Shown piece by piece: positions 1-8,278 of a stretch of DNA of 16,198 nt; position 1 is the stretch's first letter, and every line of letters starts with the position of its first letter. A program made the translations under genes and the position numbers. The DNA comes from UMGS1124 sp964417835 (lineage in GTDB: Bacteria > Bacillota_I > Bacilli_A > RF39 > UBA660), in NCBI GenBank assembly GCA_964417835.1, contig CAYQJD010000021.1:1-16198 (forward strand), in the 5' to 3' direction. A model generated the notes under the pieces. It was not told the DNA's origin, did not search any database, and worked only from the letters and a program-made list of their open reading frames with translations.

Positions 1-177
1 GCTACAAAATTTGATGAAGCAATAAAAAAAGTATATGAAAAAAACGCTAAATATTTCAGTATACCAGGCTTTAGAAAAGGAAAAGCGCCAATGGCAATGG
101 TAGAAAAAGCCTACGGAACAGAAATATTTTATGAAGATGCTTTTAATGAAGGTAATATTTTATTTTTCTTTATATAG
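1..177 (+). pseudogene. tig: Trigger factor fragment, cut off at both ends
   Basis: Frame 1 from base 1 is open to a TAG at 175-177. It reads as part of the N-terminal ribosome-binding domain of trigger factor, the chaperone that binds at the ribosome exit tunnel. The family signature GFRKGKAP is visible at about bases 67-90, followed by a YGTEIFYEDAFNE stretch typical of the family. The 5' end lies outside the window. The similarity stops at about base 150 (after FNE), and only nine unrelated codons follow before the stop. The PPIase and C-terminal domains are therefore missing, so the product cannot be a normal trigger factor. The lost part coincides with the 3' end of a gene on the opposite strand, so a rearrangement, deletion or assembly join near 150 is likely. 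The family call is firm. The cause of the break is not known. Confidence 0.75.
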
Positions 178-377
178 TTTATTTTCGAATAATCTTTTTG
201 GATAACTCCTGCTTTAACAATATTTTTACTTAAATCATTACAATAATAATCTAATAAAAAATCTTTATCTTTTTGATTTAACTTTTCTATTGCTTTATTT
301 ACTTGTTCTTTATTAAATCCTCTTAATTCAAAATATGTATAGAATATAAATTTATTTTTATTCTTATTTTCATTCAT
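129..377 (-). CDS. Small protein resembling a tail module of the adjacent sigma-like protein
   Basis: 82 residues. ATG at 375-377 has a good ribosome binding site (AGGAG, 7 bp away) that overlaps the TAG stop of the sigma-like gene 10 bp upstream, so the two are almost certainly co-transcribed and perhaps translationally coupled. No standard domain is recognised. The pattern (aromatic pair, a GFNKEQVNKAIEKL helix, DKDFLLDYY, then a basic IxxIKKNKI end) resembles the repeated helical modules in the C-terminal half of the upstream protein, such as those around its residues 618-668 and 679-740. The last few codons (from about LKASS) lie on DNA that reads as trigger factor on the other strand. 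The natural C-terminus may therefore have been lost at the junction near base 150. The function is unknown. A role alongside the sigma factor is inferred only from position and similarity. Confidence 0.6.
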   Translation of the reverse strand: MNENKNKNKFIFYTYFELRGFNKEQVNKAIEKLNQKDKDFLLDYYCNDLSKNIVKAGVIQKDYSKINYIKKNKILPSLKASS

Positions 378-387
378 TATAGTTCTC

Positions 388-3300
388 CTAAATAGTTAAT
401 CTTTTCTTTTTTAAGCTATTATTATGTACATTATCATCTAAATCAAACTGTTTTGAAACATTAATTGGATACATATTTATTATATTTTTGGTTCCCAGTA
501 TTGTTTCTACACATATATAGTTAGTTAATTCATTTTCTACATAACCAATAAACTTATCTAGCTTAACAATATATTTATCTCTCATATCAGAATAGTTTGG
601 ATTTATATTTCTTATACTTAAAAGCATATTATTTAAAAGTTTTTCTCTATCTATATTATCTGTAAAACAATTTTTAGAAATCGTTTCTCTTTTTTTGATA
701 TTATTTAGAATCATATTCATATCATCTTTATTTATAATAGATAAAATAACTTCATCATTCATATTTAAGCAAGATATTTTATCATGTAATTTTTCATCTA
801 CATAAACAACCATTCTTTTATATATATAAATTAAACTTAAAGTTAAACTCTTCTCTTCTATATTGCTTAATAAATTGCTAGCTACTTTATACTCACCTTT
901 AATTATACTTATATATGAAAGTATTAATACTGCTTCATTTTTATATTCTTCTTTTTTTAATAATGATTCTGTCATTTTTTGAGCAATATCAAAATTACCT
1001 AACTGAATATTAATTCGTATCATATTTAGATATGTTTTATATTGATTATTAACTTCTTTTAAAAGTTTTTGATAGTATTCTAAACTATCTAAATAATTAA
1101 ATTCTGCTTCTTCTAAAAATGCAAAAATTTTATTAGAATTAATATCATTTTCGGGAATATTAGTTAAATGCTCTCTTACTTTTTTATAATTTCCTGCTTT
1201 TAAATTTAAAGAAATATCATGATTTATATCTGGTGGTAGTAATATATCAGTAGAATTTATTTCTTTTTCAACAATAAAGTTAACTTTATTGTTATGAACT
1301 TTTAAAAGTTCACATACTTTTCTAATAATATTTCCTGCATCTTCAATCAAAGTTTCAGTTATACTTAAAATAGTAGGGCTATTATTAAATCCATTATTAA
1401 AATATTTATATAAAATATCTAAATATGATTTAGGCAATAAATTTAATATATAGTCTATATCTTCTTTTTTATAATCATTTAAAGCCTCATATAAACTATT
1501 TAATGATAGCATATTTATATTTTTATATAATTTATTTTTAATTTTTGTTCTAATATATGCAAACTTCATTAAATCTTGTTCCTCAAGACTTAAACAATCA
1601 ACTTTTTTATTTAAAATATCTTTTATAAATTCGTTTTGTTCTTTATTTAGCTCAGTATTAATAATATTATTAATATCTTCTTTTTTAAACAGTAAAAAAG
1701 ATTCATAAAAATTTCTGTTATTAGTATTCCAATTAAAAACTCTTCCGTTTAAAATACTAATTATCTTTTCAACTACTCTTGAAAGACAAAAGCCATTCTG
1801 TATTTGTTCTTTTTCTGTTTTACTTAAAAAATTTATTGCTTTATCAATTTCTTCATCACTTATATCAAGTTCTTTGCGTACTGAATCATATAATTTTATA
1901 TAATTTACATCTAAAGATTTTACTTTATTTTTAGATTCTAATTTTACCTTAATTTTGCTTAAAATTAAATTTATTTTATACTGCTCTTCTTTAGAAACTT
2001 CTTTATGAAAAGTGTTATGAAAGTCACCACAGAAATATTCTTCTAAGAAATCATAATCAATTAATGGCAATTCTAATAAACACGAATTAATTTGAAATTC
2101 AGAAAATTCTGAAAATCTTTTATACAGATTTAAACATACTACTTCATTAAGTATATTTGACTTATTTGATTTCTTTTTAGAACTTAAGTCTTTTATTATT
2201 TTATATATCATTTGTCTGTCATTTATATTTAGTAAATCAATAAAAACTTTTTTTCTAAAGTCTGATCCAAATATAGTTGAAAAAAATTTTCTTTCATCTA
2301 ATGATAGTTCATTAATTAAATCATTTGAAATTAGATCATATAAATTTACATATACTTTATTAACTTTATCATACACAGTTTCTTTTTTCAGCTTAAGCCT
2401 TTTTATAGCTTTACTTTCTATTTGTCTTATTCTTTCTCTAGTAAGGCTAGTCAAATTATCGTTTTTGGAAATTATGGATGCAATATTCTCTAAAGTATGC
2501 TCAACTCCATCATATAAACCAAATCTCAAAAGTATAACAGCTCTTTCTCTTTCCTTAAGAAATGATGATAACATAAACAATAATTCATTATTAGTAACAC
2601 TTTTAATAGCTTCCTCTTCAGGCGACAAAGCCTTATCATCTTCTATAAAATCTCCTAAAATTGAATCATCTTCTCCAATTTTTTGATCTAAAGAGGCTAT
2701 TACTTGACTTTTTTCTAAAAGTTCTTTAACTTTAGAAACTGAAATATATGATTTTTCTGCAATCTCTTCTGCAGTTGCTTCACGTCCTGATGACAAAAGT
2801 ATTTGTTGTTGAATTTGTGATATTTTTTTTAATAATTCTACTAGATAAACTGGCAGTCTTATAGTTCTTCCATTACATGCAATAGATCTAGTAATTGCTT
2901 GTCTAATCCACCATGATGCATATGTTGAAAATTTATACCCTTTACTTACATCAAATTTATCAATGGTACGTATTAACCCAAGATTTCCTTCTTGTATTAA
3001 ATCCTGAAAACTAAGTCCTCTATCTAAATATCTTTTAGCAATAGATACTACTAATCTTAAATTTGAGTTAATTAACTTATTTTTTATATCTAGAGAACCT
3101 GTTTTTTTATATTCTATAAATAGATTATATTCTTCTAAAGGATTTAAAAGGGGATATTTCGATATCTCAATTAAATATAATTTTGTTATATCATCAATTT
3201 TAAAATCTTTGCTATAATCAAAATCATATTCATTAATATCATCAGTTTCGTTTTTTAATTCTTCAGAATTAAAATCTGTGTCTTTTAATTGATAATATAA

Positions 3301-3750
3301 ATCTATTAAATCAAAACATGGTTCTCCATTAAATTTTGACTTATAATTTTTTTTATTTATGCTTTTTAAAATATTTTCAATCTCTTCATTATTTATTGCA
3401 TGTTCATACAAACTAAAAATATCAAAATCTAATTTAGAAAAAAAATCACATAACATATTCAGATTATTAATATTATCTTTATATATTTTAGATACGTTAA
3501 TCTTTTCTGATATAAAAGAATCAATAAATTTATAATTATCCTTTTTTAATATTTTAGAAATACATTTATATAAATACCCTTCAATTTTTTCATATATCTT
3601 TTCTTCTTCTAATAAATAATTATTTTTTATAAAAAAATCTAAAATTTTATTAATAGTCTTTAAATAAAAATCTTTACTTTGACGCATAAATTTAAAATCA
3701 TAACTTGCTTTTTGCAATAAAGATTTTTTCAAATTTTCTATATTTTCCAT
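388..3750 (-). CDS. Giant sigma-70-family protein with long N- and C-terminal extensions
   Basis: 1120 residues, whereas primary sigma factors are usually about 350-650. Residues 1-180 are a helical, charged extension of unknown type. Residues 186-455 are a clear sigma core. Region 1.2 starts at DDITKLYLIEI. Region 2 contains NLRLVVSIAKRY, DLIQEGNLGLIRTIDKFD and FSTYASWWIRQAITRSI, the core-binding and -10/melting motifs. Region 3 spans about 300-375 and region 4 ends in TRERIRQIESKAIKRLK (437-453). The region 4 helix-turn-helix is about 7 residues longer than in RpoD. Residues 460-815 hold several diverged repeats, each with a leucine/tyrosine helix, an acidic helix and a basic helix. Residues 845-980 look like TPR-type helical repeats (GNYKKVREHL, GNFDIAQKMTESL, GEYKVASNLL). 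It should direct RNA polymerase to promoters; what the extensions bind is unknown. ATG at 3748-3750 has a weak GGGATGAG site. Its promoter lies at 3796-3824. Confidence 0.85.
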   Translation of the reverse strand: MENIENLKKSLLQKASYDFKFMRQSKDFYLKTINKILDFFIKNNYLLEEEKIYEKIEGYLYKCISKILKKDNYKFIDSFISEKINVSKIYKDNINNLNMLCDFFSKLDFDIFSLYEHAINNEEIENILKSINKKNYKSKFNGEPCFDLIDLYYQLKDTDFNSEELKNETDDINEYDFDYSKDFKIDDITKLYLIEISKYPLLNPLEEYNLFIEYKKTGSLDIKNKLINSNLRLVVSIAKRYLDRGLSFQDLIQEGNLGLIRTIDKFDVSKGYKFSTYASWWIRQAITRSIACNGRTIRLPVYLVELLKKISQIQQQILLSSGREATAEEIAEKSYISVSKVKELLEKSQVIASLDQKIGEDDSILGDFIEDDKALSPEEEAIKSVTNNELLFMLSSFLKERERAVILLRFGLYDGVEHTLENIASIISKNDNLTSLTRERIRQIESKAIKRLKLKKETVYDKVNKVYVNLYDLISNDLINELSLDERKFFSTIFGSDFRKKVFIDLLNINDRQMIYKIIKDLSSKKKSNKSNILNEVVCLNLYKRFSEFSEFQINSCLLELPLIDYDFLEEYFCGDFHNTFHKEVSKEEQYKINLILSKIKVKLESKNKVKSLDVNYIKLYDSVRKELDISDEEIDKAINFLSKTEKEQIQNGFCLSRVVEKIISILNGRVFNWNTNNRNFYESFLLFKKEDINNIINTELNKEQNEFIKDILNKKVDCLSLEEQDLMKFAYIRTKIKNKLYKNINMLSLNSLYEALNDYKKEDIDYILNLLPKSYLDILYKYFNNGFNNSPTILSITETLIEDAGNIIRKVCELLKVHNNKVNFIVEKEINSTDILLPPDINHDISLNLKAGNYKKVREHLTNIPENDINSNKIFAFLEEAEFNYLDSLEYYQKLLKEVNNQYKTYLNMIRINIQLGNFDIAQKMTESLLKKEEYKNEAVLILSYISIIKGEYKVASNLLSNIEEKSLTLSLIYIYKRMVVYVDEKLHDKISCLNMNDEVILSIINKDDMNMILNNIKKRETISKNCFTDNIDREKLLNNMLLSIRNINPNYSDMRDKYIVKLDKFIGYVENELTNYICVETILGTKNIINMYPINVSKQFDLDDNVHNNSLKKKRLTI

Positions 3751-3795
3751 TTTACACTCATCCCAAAACGATAACCCTTTAACTAATCTAATTTT

Positions 3796-3824
3796 AATAT
3801 AACATGAAACTTTTATAAATTCAA
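3796..3824 (-). promoter_or_regulatory. Promoter of the sigma-like gene
   Basis: On the minus strand, -35 TTGAAT (3819-3824) is followed by a 17-bp spacer and -10 TATATT (3796-3801), with TG one base upstream of the -10 (extended -10). This is a good housekeeping-sigma promoter, about 45 bp upstream of the start codon. It lies in the 153-bp gap shared with the divergent HIT gene. Confidence 0.6.
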
Positions 3825-3903
3825 TTAATATTATATTTATAAAAATAAATAATAATATTTACTTTTATAAAAAAAACATGCTAAGATATATTTGGTGATT
3901 AAG

Positions 3904-4272
3904 ATGAATGAATGCATTTTTTGTAAAATATCTAATGGAAATACTCCATCATTTAAAGTATATGAAGATGATGATATTGTTGTAATTATGGATATAGATC
4001 CAAGTTCAAATGGTCATATGCTTGCAATTCCTAAAAAACATTATGTTGATTTTACAGAATTAGATAATGATATTATTATTAAACTAAATATAGTTGCAAA
4101 AAAAATGAAAAATTTAATCTATGAAAAGTTAAATGCTGATGGCATTAGATTAGTAAATAATTATGGAATTTATCAAGTGGTAAAACATTATCATTTACAT
4201 ATTATTCCAACTTATAAAGAAAAACAAAAATTGTTAAATGTAGAAGAAGTTTATAAAAAAATAATTGGTTAA
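3904..4272 (+). CDS. HIT-family nucleotide-binding protein
   Basis: 122 residues from ATG 3904, the usual full length of a small HIT protein. The N-terminus MNECIFCKISNGNTPSFKVYE is typical of bacterial HIT/Hint hydrolases. The histidine triad is at residues 95-101 (HYHLHII) followed by Pro, with the middle histidine expected to be the catalytic nucleophile on nucleoside phosphoramidates or dinucleoside polyphosphates. DPSSNGHMLAIPKKH is the other conserved family block, and C4 and C7 resemble the zinc pair of many relatives. The frame is open back to a TTG at 3892, but ATG 3904 is preferred because it matches the family start and has GGTGA about 5 bp upstream. It is the only intact plus-strand gene in the window. 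It is transcribed alone from a weak promoter-like TTTACT/TAAGAT pair (18-bp spacing) just upstream and ends at a strong terminator. The physiological substrate cannot be told. Confidence 0.9.
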   Translation: MNECIFCKISNGNTPSFKVYEDDDIVVIMDIDPSSNGHMLAIPKKHYVDFTELDNDIIIKLNIVAKKMKNLIYEKLNADGIRLVNNYGIYQVVKHYHLHIIPTYKEKQKLLNVEEVYKKIIG

Positions 4273-4274
4273 GT

Positions 4275-4318
4275 AAATATAAAAACGTTTCTTTTAGTGA
4301 AACGTTTTTTATATTTCT
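4275..4318. terminator. Bidirectional terminator between convergent genes
   Basis: A long inverted repeat begins 2 bp after the HIT stop. AAAACGTTTC pairs with GAAACGTTTT around the loop TTTTAGT, and the outer arms AAATAT/ATATTT extend the stem. T-runs flank the stem on both strands, so it can end both the plus-strand HIT transcript and the minus-strand rlmN-to-rpe operon, whose last stop lies at 4331. Confidence 0.85.
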
Positions 4319-4330
4319 ATAATTTTTATT

Positions 4331-4972
4331 TTATTTATAATTTTTTCTTAATTTATCTATACGCAATTGATAATCATCAGACTCACATATAAAAGAACCG
4401 CTTGTAATTATATCTAGACCATCTAAATCTTTTATTACTTCATCATTAATTCCACCATCAATATTTATTAAATAATTAAAATTGCTAATTTTTCTTAAAT
4501 AATTTAATTCTTCTATTTTAGAAATAACTTCATGATTAAATTTCTGACCACCTAATCCAGGATTTACACTCATTATTAATATTAAATCAATTTTTTTAAA
4601 ATATTTTTTTATATTTTCTAAACTAGTATTTGGATTAATAGCGATACCGCATTTTATATTAAAACTATGTACTAAATCTATTAAATCATCAATATTATGT
4701 TCTATTTCACAATGAAATGTAATAAATTTCGGTTTAAGAACTTTATATTTAATTATATAAGGAATTGGATTTTCTACCATAAAATGTATATCTAATTCTT
4801 TTTCAGATTTTAAAAGATTATCTTTTATAACTTCTAAGTCTTTTGTTTTATTAGTAACAAATATTCCGTCCATAACATCCACATGAATATATTCAGCATC
4901 AGTTTTGGATAGCTTTTTAATTGTTTCAGAAAAATCATATTTACTTTTTAAATAAGATATAGATAATTTCAT
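4331..4972 (-). CDS. rpe: Ribulose-phosphate 3-epimerase
   Basis: 213 residues, the normal length of this TIM-barrel metalloenzyme, which interconverts ribulose-5-phosphate and xylulose-5-phosphate in the cytosolic pentose phosphate pathway. Visible motifs in order are HVDVMDGIFV (30-39, with metal ligands H30 and D32), DIHFMVENP (61-69, H63), FHCE (86-89), MSVNPGLGGQKF (134-145, phosphate loop), NIDGGIN (170-176, catalytic D172) and ITSGSFI (189-195). The N-terminal strand is LSISYLKS rather than the common APSILSADF, a mild divergence. Its ATG overlaps the rsgA stop by 4 bp (ATGA), so translation is probably coupled. It is the last gene of the rlmN-prpC-prkC-rsgA-rpe operon, the order known from Bacillus subtilis, and the bidirectional terminator follows directly. 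Confidence 0.95.
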   Translation of the reverse strand: MKLSISYLKSKYDFSETIKKLSKTDAEYIHVDVMDGIFVTNKTKDLEVIKDNLLKSEKELDIHFMVENPIPYIIKYKVLKPKFITFHCEIEHNIDDLIDLVHSFNIKCGIAINPNTSLENIKKYFKKIDLILIMSVNPGLGGQKFNHEVISKIEELNYLRKISNFNYLINIDGGINDEVIKDLDGLDIITSGSFICESDDYQLRIDKLRKNYK

Positions 4973-5796
4973 AAATCCCTCATAAATTTTAAATAATTTT
5001 CATATCTGCTTTTTAATATTTGACCATCTTTTACTAATAATTTTATTTTACATTCTTCCTCATTTGTATGACTACAATCTTTATAAACGCATTCAATATT
5101 TTTAAATTCATTAAATAATAATTTTAATTCTTTTTTATCTATAGAATTTATATCTAAAGAAGAAAATCCGGGAGTATCTGCTATAAAAGAATTCCTATAT
5201 TTAAATAATTCTACATGTCTAGTTGTATGTTTGCCACGTCCTAGTGCTTCACTAATTTCATCAGTAGCTAAATTAAGGTTTTTATCTAATTTATTTAATA
5301 AAGTACTTTTCCCAGCGCCAGTTTGACCAGTCAATACAAGAGTTTTATTTTTTATAAGATTTCTTAATTTATATAAATTTTTATTAGTTACTACTTGAAT
5401 CCCTATCTTACTATAATATTTTATAATAGATTTAATATATTTCTTTTCAGATTTATTTAATAAGTCTAATTTAGTAAATACTATAATAGGAATTATTTTT
5501 TTATAATTACATAATAATATTTGCTTATCTAATAAATTTAAAGATAAATCAGGTTTCTTTACACTAGTTACTATAAGAGCACTATCTATATTTGCAATCA
5601 TTGGTCTATCTAATTCATTTTTTCTAGCCTTAATAGATAAAATATAATTATTATCTTTGTCAAACTCTACAATGTCGCCTACTAGAGGTGTAATTTGATC
5701 TTTTCTAAATTTACCTCTAGCATGGCACTCATATATTTCTTTACCATCAGAAATACTATATAAGTTACTAATAATTTTTATTATTTTACCTTCCAT
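4969..5796 (-). CDS. rsgA: Ribosome small-subunit assembly GTPase RsgA
   Basis: 275 residues, normal for RsgA, which acts late in 30S subunit maturation. An N-terminal OB-fold (about 1-65, including LVGDIVEF) precedes a circularly permuted GTPase domain, in which the G4 motif TKLDL (108-112) comes before the P-loop GQTGAGKST (157-165). The switch segment GRGKHTTR (187-193 region) and G3 DTPGF (207-211) follow. The C-terminal zinc-binding element has C236, C241, H243 and C249, as in YloQ/YjeQ. All key residues are present. It starts 8 bp after the prkC stop and overlaps rpe by 4 bp, so it is tightly embedded in the operon. In Bacillus, PrkC is reported to phosphorylate this GTPase, which fits the linkage, though nothing in this sequence tests that. 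Confidence 0.95.
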   Translation of the reverse strand: MEGKIIKIISNLYSISDGKEIYECHARGKFRKDQITPLVGDIVEFDKDNNYILSIKARKNELDRPMIANIDSALIVTSVKKPDLSLNLLDKQILLCNYKKIIPIIVFTKLDLLNKSEKKYIKSIIKYYSKIGIQVVTNKNLYKLRNLIKNKTLVLTGQTGAGKSTLLNKLDKNLNLATDEISEALGRGKHTTRHVELFKYRNSFIADTPGFSSLDINSIDKKELKLLFNEFKNIECVYKDCSHTNEEECKIKLLVKDGQILKSRYENYLKFMRDL

Positions 5797-5804
5797 ATTT
5801 TCCT

Positions 5805-7538
5805 CTAATCAATTAAATTATCTGGAGATTCAACTTCACTTGAAATAAATATTTTCAAAGTAGCACCTTCTACAACAGTAGAACCAGCTTCTTTACTTTG
5901 TTCATAAATAGTACCAGGTTCATAATCCTCAGTTTCTATATATTCTACTAATAAATTAAGTTTATATTTATCTGCAAAAGTTTCAATATCTTTTAAACTA
6001 TAATCACCACTTGTAAAATCAGGATAAACAATACTTGTATCAGGAATATGCAATTTTATTGTATCTCCTTCTTTTAATAAAGTACCAGCTTCTGGTTCTG
6101 TTTTTAAAATTACCCCTTGTTCTTGACTAGTTGGATCTTCTATTTCATCCTCAATTACTTCAACATATAAATTATACATTTTTTCTAAAATAGCTTTTTG
6201 CTCTATATAATTTTTACCAATTATATCCTCTAAAACATAGCCACCTTCTCCAACAGAGACATATAATGTTATAGATGACCCCTTTTTCACTGTTCTTCCA
6301 GCTTGTGGACTTGTTTTAACAACTAATCCTTCTTCAATTGAATCACTTGTAACTTCTTTTGTTTCTGATAAAACATTAAATCCTTTTTCTTCAAGTTTTT
6401 TTTCTGCATCAACTATTGACATATTACTTACATCAGGAATTGCTACATCAGGAGCTTCTGTTAATTTAGGTAGTAAAAACACTAATGCTGTCACAATAAT
6501 AATTAAACTAGTAAATACTATTGCAAGCCCTAATAAAAGTTTATTTTCATGCTTCTTTATATCTTTTTCGGTAATTTGTTTACTCATAACTTCCTCTTTT
6601 TTTTCTATCTCTTGTGGTTTCTTATTTTCTAATTCATTAACTACCTTTTTCGTATTTTTATCTTCATCTTCATTTTCTTTATAATTAAATATATATTCTT
6701 CTTCATCTAATCTAGCTTCATCTAAACAAGTTTTCAAATCCTCATTCATTTCTCTAGCATCAGCATATCTATTTTTGCTATTTTTAGCAGTACTTTTTTT
6801 TACAATATTAGCAACAGATTGAGGTATTTCAGAATTAATATTCTTAACGCTTGGAATTTCTTCTTTTATATGCTTCAAAGCTATTTCAACAGCATTGTCT
6901 CCTTTAAAAGGCACACTACCAGTTAAAAGTTCATACATTAATATACCCATAGAGTAAACATCACTTTGAATTGTCGCTCCTTTACCACTTGCTTGTTCTG
7001 GTGGTAAATAATGTACACTTCCCATAACAGAATTAGTTTGTGTTAATTGAGTAGCATTTAAAGCCATAGCAATACCAAAGTCAGTTATTTTAATTAAACC
7101 ATTTTCCAAAATCATAATATTTTGTGGTTTAATATCCCTATGAATTATATAAGAATCATGTGCAGCAGACATTCCATCTGTAAGTTGTAACATAATATCT
7201 ACTACTTCTCTTACAGTCAAATTCCCACGTTTTTTTAGTAATTGTTTCAAATGAATCCCTTCAATATACTCCATTACAATATAATAAAGACCATTGTCTT
7301 CACCAACATCATATACTTCAACAATATTAGGATGGCTCAAACTACTAGCAGAAAGAGCTTCTCTTTGAAAACGTCTTACAAATTTTTCATCAGTTGCCAA
7401 ATCTCCTCTTAATACTTTTACTGCAACATTTCTGTCTAAAATAGTATCATAGGCTAAGTATACATTAGCCATTCCACCTTCACCAATAGTTTTAATGATC
7501 TGATATCGATCATTAATTTTTTGCCCCTTCATTATCAC
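5805..7538 (-). CDS. prkC: Membrane Ser/Thr kinase with three PASTA domains
   Basis: 577 residues. The cytoplasmic kinase domain spans about 11-270: glycine loop GEGGMANVY (19-27), catalytic Lys41 in AVKVL, HRDIKPQN (133-140), DFG (153-155) and the substrate-loop PPEQA (179-183). A charged linker follows, then one transmembrane helix (about 333-356). Three extracellular PASTA repeats (about 365-430, 434-499 and 503-567) should sense muropeptides or lipid II at the wall. B. subtilis PrkC also has three. The presence of PASTA domains suggests this organism keeps peptidoglycan and is not a wall-less mollicute. The start used is GTG 7538, 2 bp after the prpC stop, since GGTGA lies about 6 bp upstream. 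ATG 7532 two codons later is an equally possible start and changes nothing else. It is paired with the phosphatase gene immediately upstream. Confidence 0.95.
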   Translation of the reverse strand: MIMKGQKINDRYQIIKTIGEGGMANVYLAYDTILDRNVAVKVLRGDLATDEKFVRRFQREALSASSLSHPNIVEVYDVGEDNGLYYIVMEYIEGIHLKQLLKKRGNLTVREVVDIMLQLTDGMSAAHDSYIIHRDIKPQNIMILENGLIKITDFGIAMALNATQLTQTNSVMGSVHYLPPEQASGKGATIQSDVYSMGILMYELLTGSVPFKGDNAVEIALKHIKEEIPSVKNINSEIPQSVANIVKKSTAKNSKNRYADAREMNEDLKTCLDEARLDEEEYIFNYKENEDEDKNTKKVVNELENKKPQEIEKKEEVMSKQITEKDIKKHENKLLLGLAIVFTSLIIIVTALVFLLPKLTEAPDVAIPDVSNMSIVDAEKKLEEKGFNVLSETKEVTSDSIEEGLVVKTSPQAGRTVKKGSSITLYVSVGEGGYVLEDIIGKNYIEQKAILEKMYNLYVEVIEDEIEDPTSQEQGVILKTEPEAGTLLKEGDTIKLHIPDTSIVYPDFTSGDYSLKDIETFADKYKLNLLVEYIETEDYEPGTIYEQSKEAGSTVVEGATLKIFISSEVESPDNLID

Positions 7539-7540
7539 TA

Positions 7541-8278
7541 CTAATCACCATCCTTAAGAAGATATGCAATAGAAATATTGTCAGTCCCACCTCTAGCATT
7601 ACATTTTTTTATTATTTTTATTAACTTGTCTTCTATCTTTAATTCTTCTTCATTTAAAACCTTTTCTATTTGCTCTTTTGTCAACATATTAGTTAAACCA
7701 TCACTACATAAAAGAATAGCATCTATATTAGTATCTACATCAAATATATCTAAAACCTGTTTTGTTTCAGTACCTAATGCTTTCATTAAAACATTCTTTT
7801 TAGGATGATTTTTAGCATCTTCTGGATTAATTTCTCCAGCATCTACTAATAAATTAACTAATGTATGATCTTTAGTAATCTTATGTAGTTTACCATTTTT
7901 TAAAACAAAACCACTAGAATCACCAATATTACCAAATATTAAAAATTCATCTGTCAAAAGAGCTAAAACTATAGTTGTTCCCATTCCAGTAGATTCAGGA
8001 TTTTCTTCTGTATATTTTAAAATATTTGTATTTATAATATTAATATTTTCATTTAACCAATTTACTGCATCAAATTTAGTTCCAATAGTTGATAATTTAG
8101 AAAATCTAGAACCCAAATGAGTTACAACCATAGAACTTGCTATTTCTCCCGCTCTATGACCACCCATTCCATCTGCAACCAGCATTAAATGTTCTCCATT
8201 TTGATTTTTAACAATAGTTACAGAATCTTCATTATGACTTCTAACTCGCCCAGAATCAGTTAAATAAAATGATTTCAT
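7541..8278 (-). CDS. prpC: PP2C-family protein phosphatase
   Basis: 245 residues, the standard length of bacterial PPM/PP2C phosphatases that remove phosphate from Ser/Thr targets and counteract PrkC. Metal-binding and catalytic motifs are all present: SGRVRSHNED (9-18), ADGMGGHRAGE (35-45, with D36 and G37), GTT (100-102), GNIGDSS (116-122), CSDGL (191-195, D193) and GGTDNIS (230-236, D233). Its ATG overlaps the rlmN stop by 4 bp and its stop lies 2 bp before the prkC start. The phosphatase and kinase are therefore made from one message in tight coupling. No signal peptide or membrane segment is seen, so it acts in the cytoplasm. Confidence 0.95.
   Translation of the reverse strand: MKSFYLTDSGRVRSHNEDSVTIVKNQNGEHLMLVADGMGGHRAGEIASSMVVTHLGSRFSKLSTIGTKFDAVNWLNENINIINTNILKYTEENPESTGMGTTIVLALLTDEFLIFGNIGDSSGFVLKNGKLHKITKDHTLVNLLVDAGEINPEDAKNHPKKNVLMKALGTETKQVLDIFDVDTNIDAILLCSDGLTNMLTKEQIEKVLNEEELKIEDKLIKIIKKCNARGGTDNISIAYLLKDGD

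Noticed and set aside
2465..2686. Open frame on the plus strand inside the sigma-like gene
   Set aside because: It is antisense to the conserved sigma regions 3 and 4, with low-complexity Ser/Asn content and no ribosome binding site.
7578..7808. Open frame on the plus strand inside prpC
   Set aside because: It is antisense to conserved PP2C motifs, and its composition is the expected mirror of the phosphatase gene.
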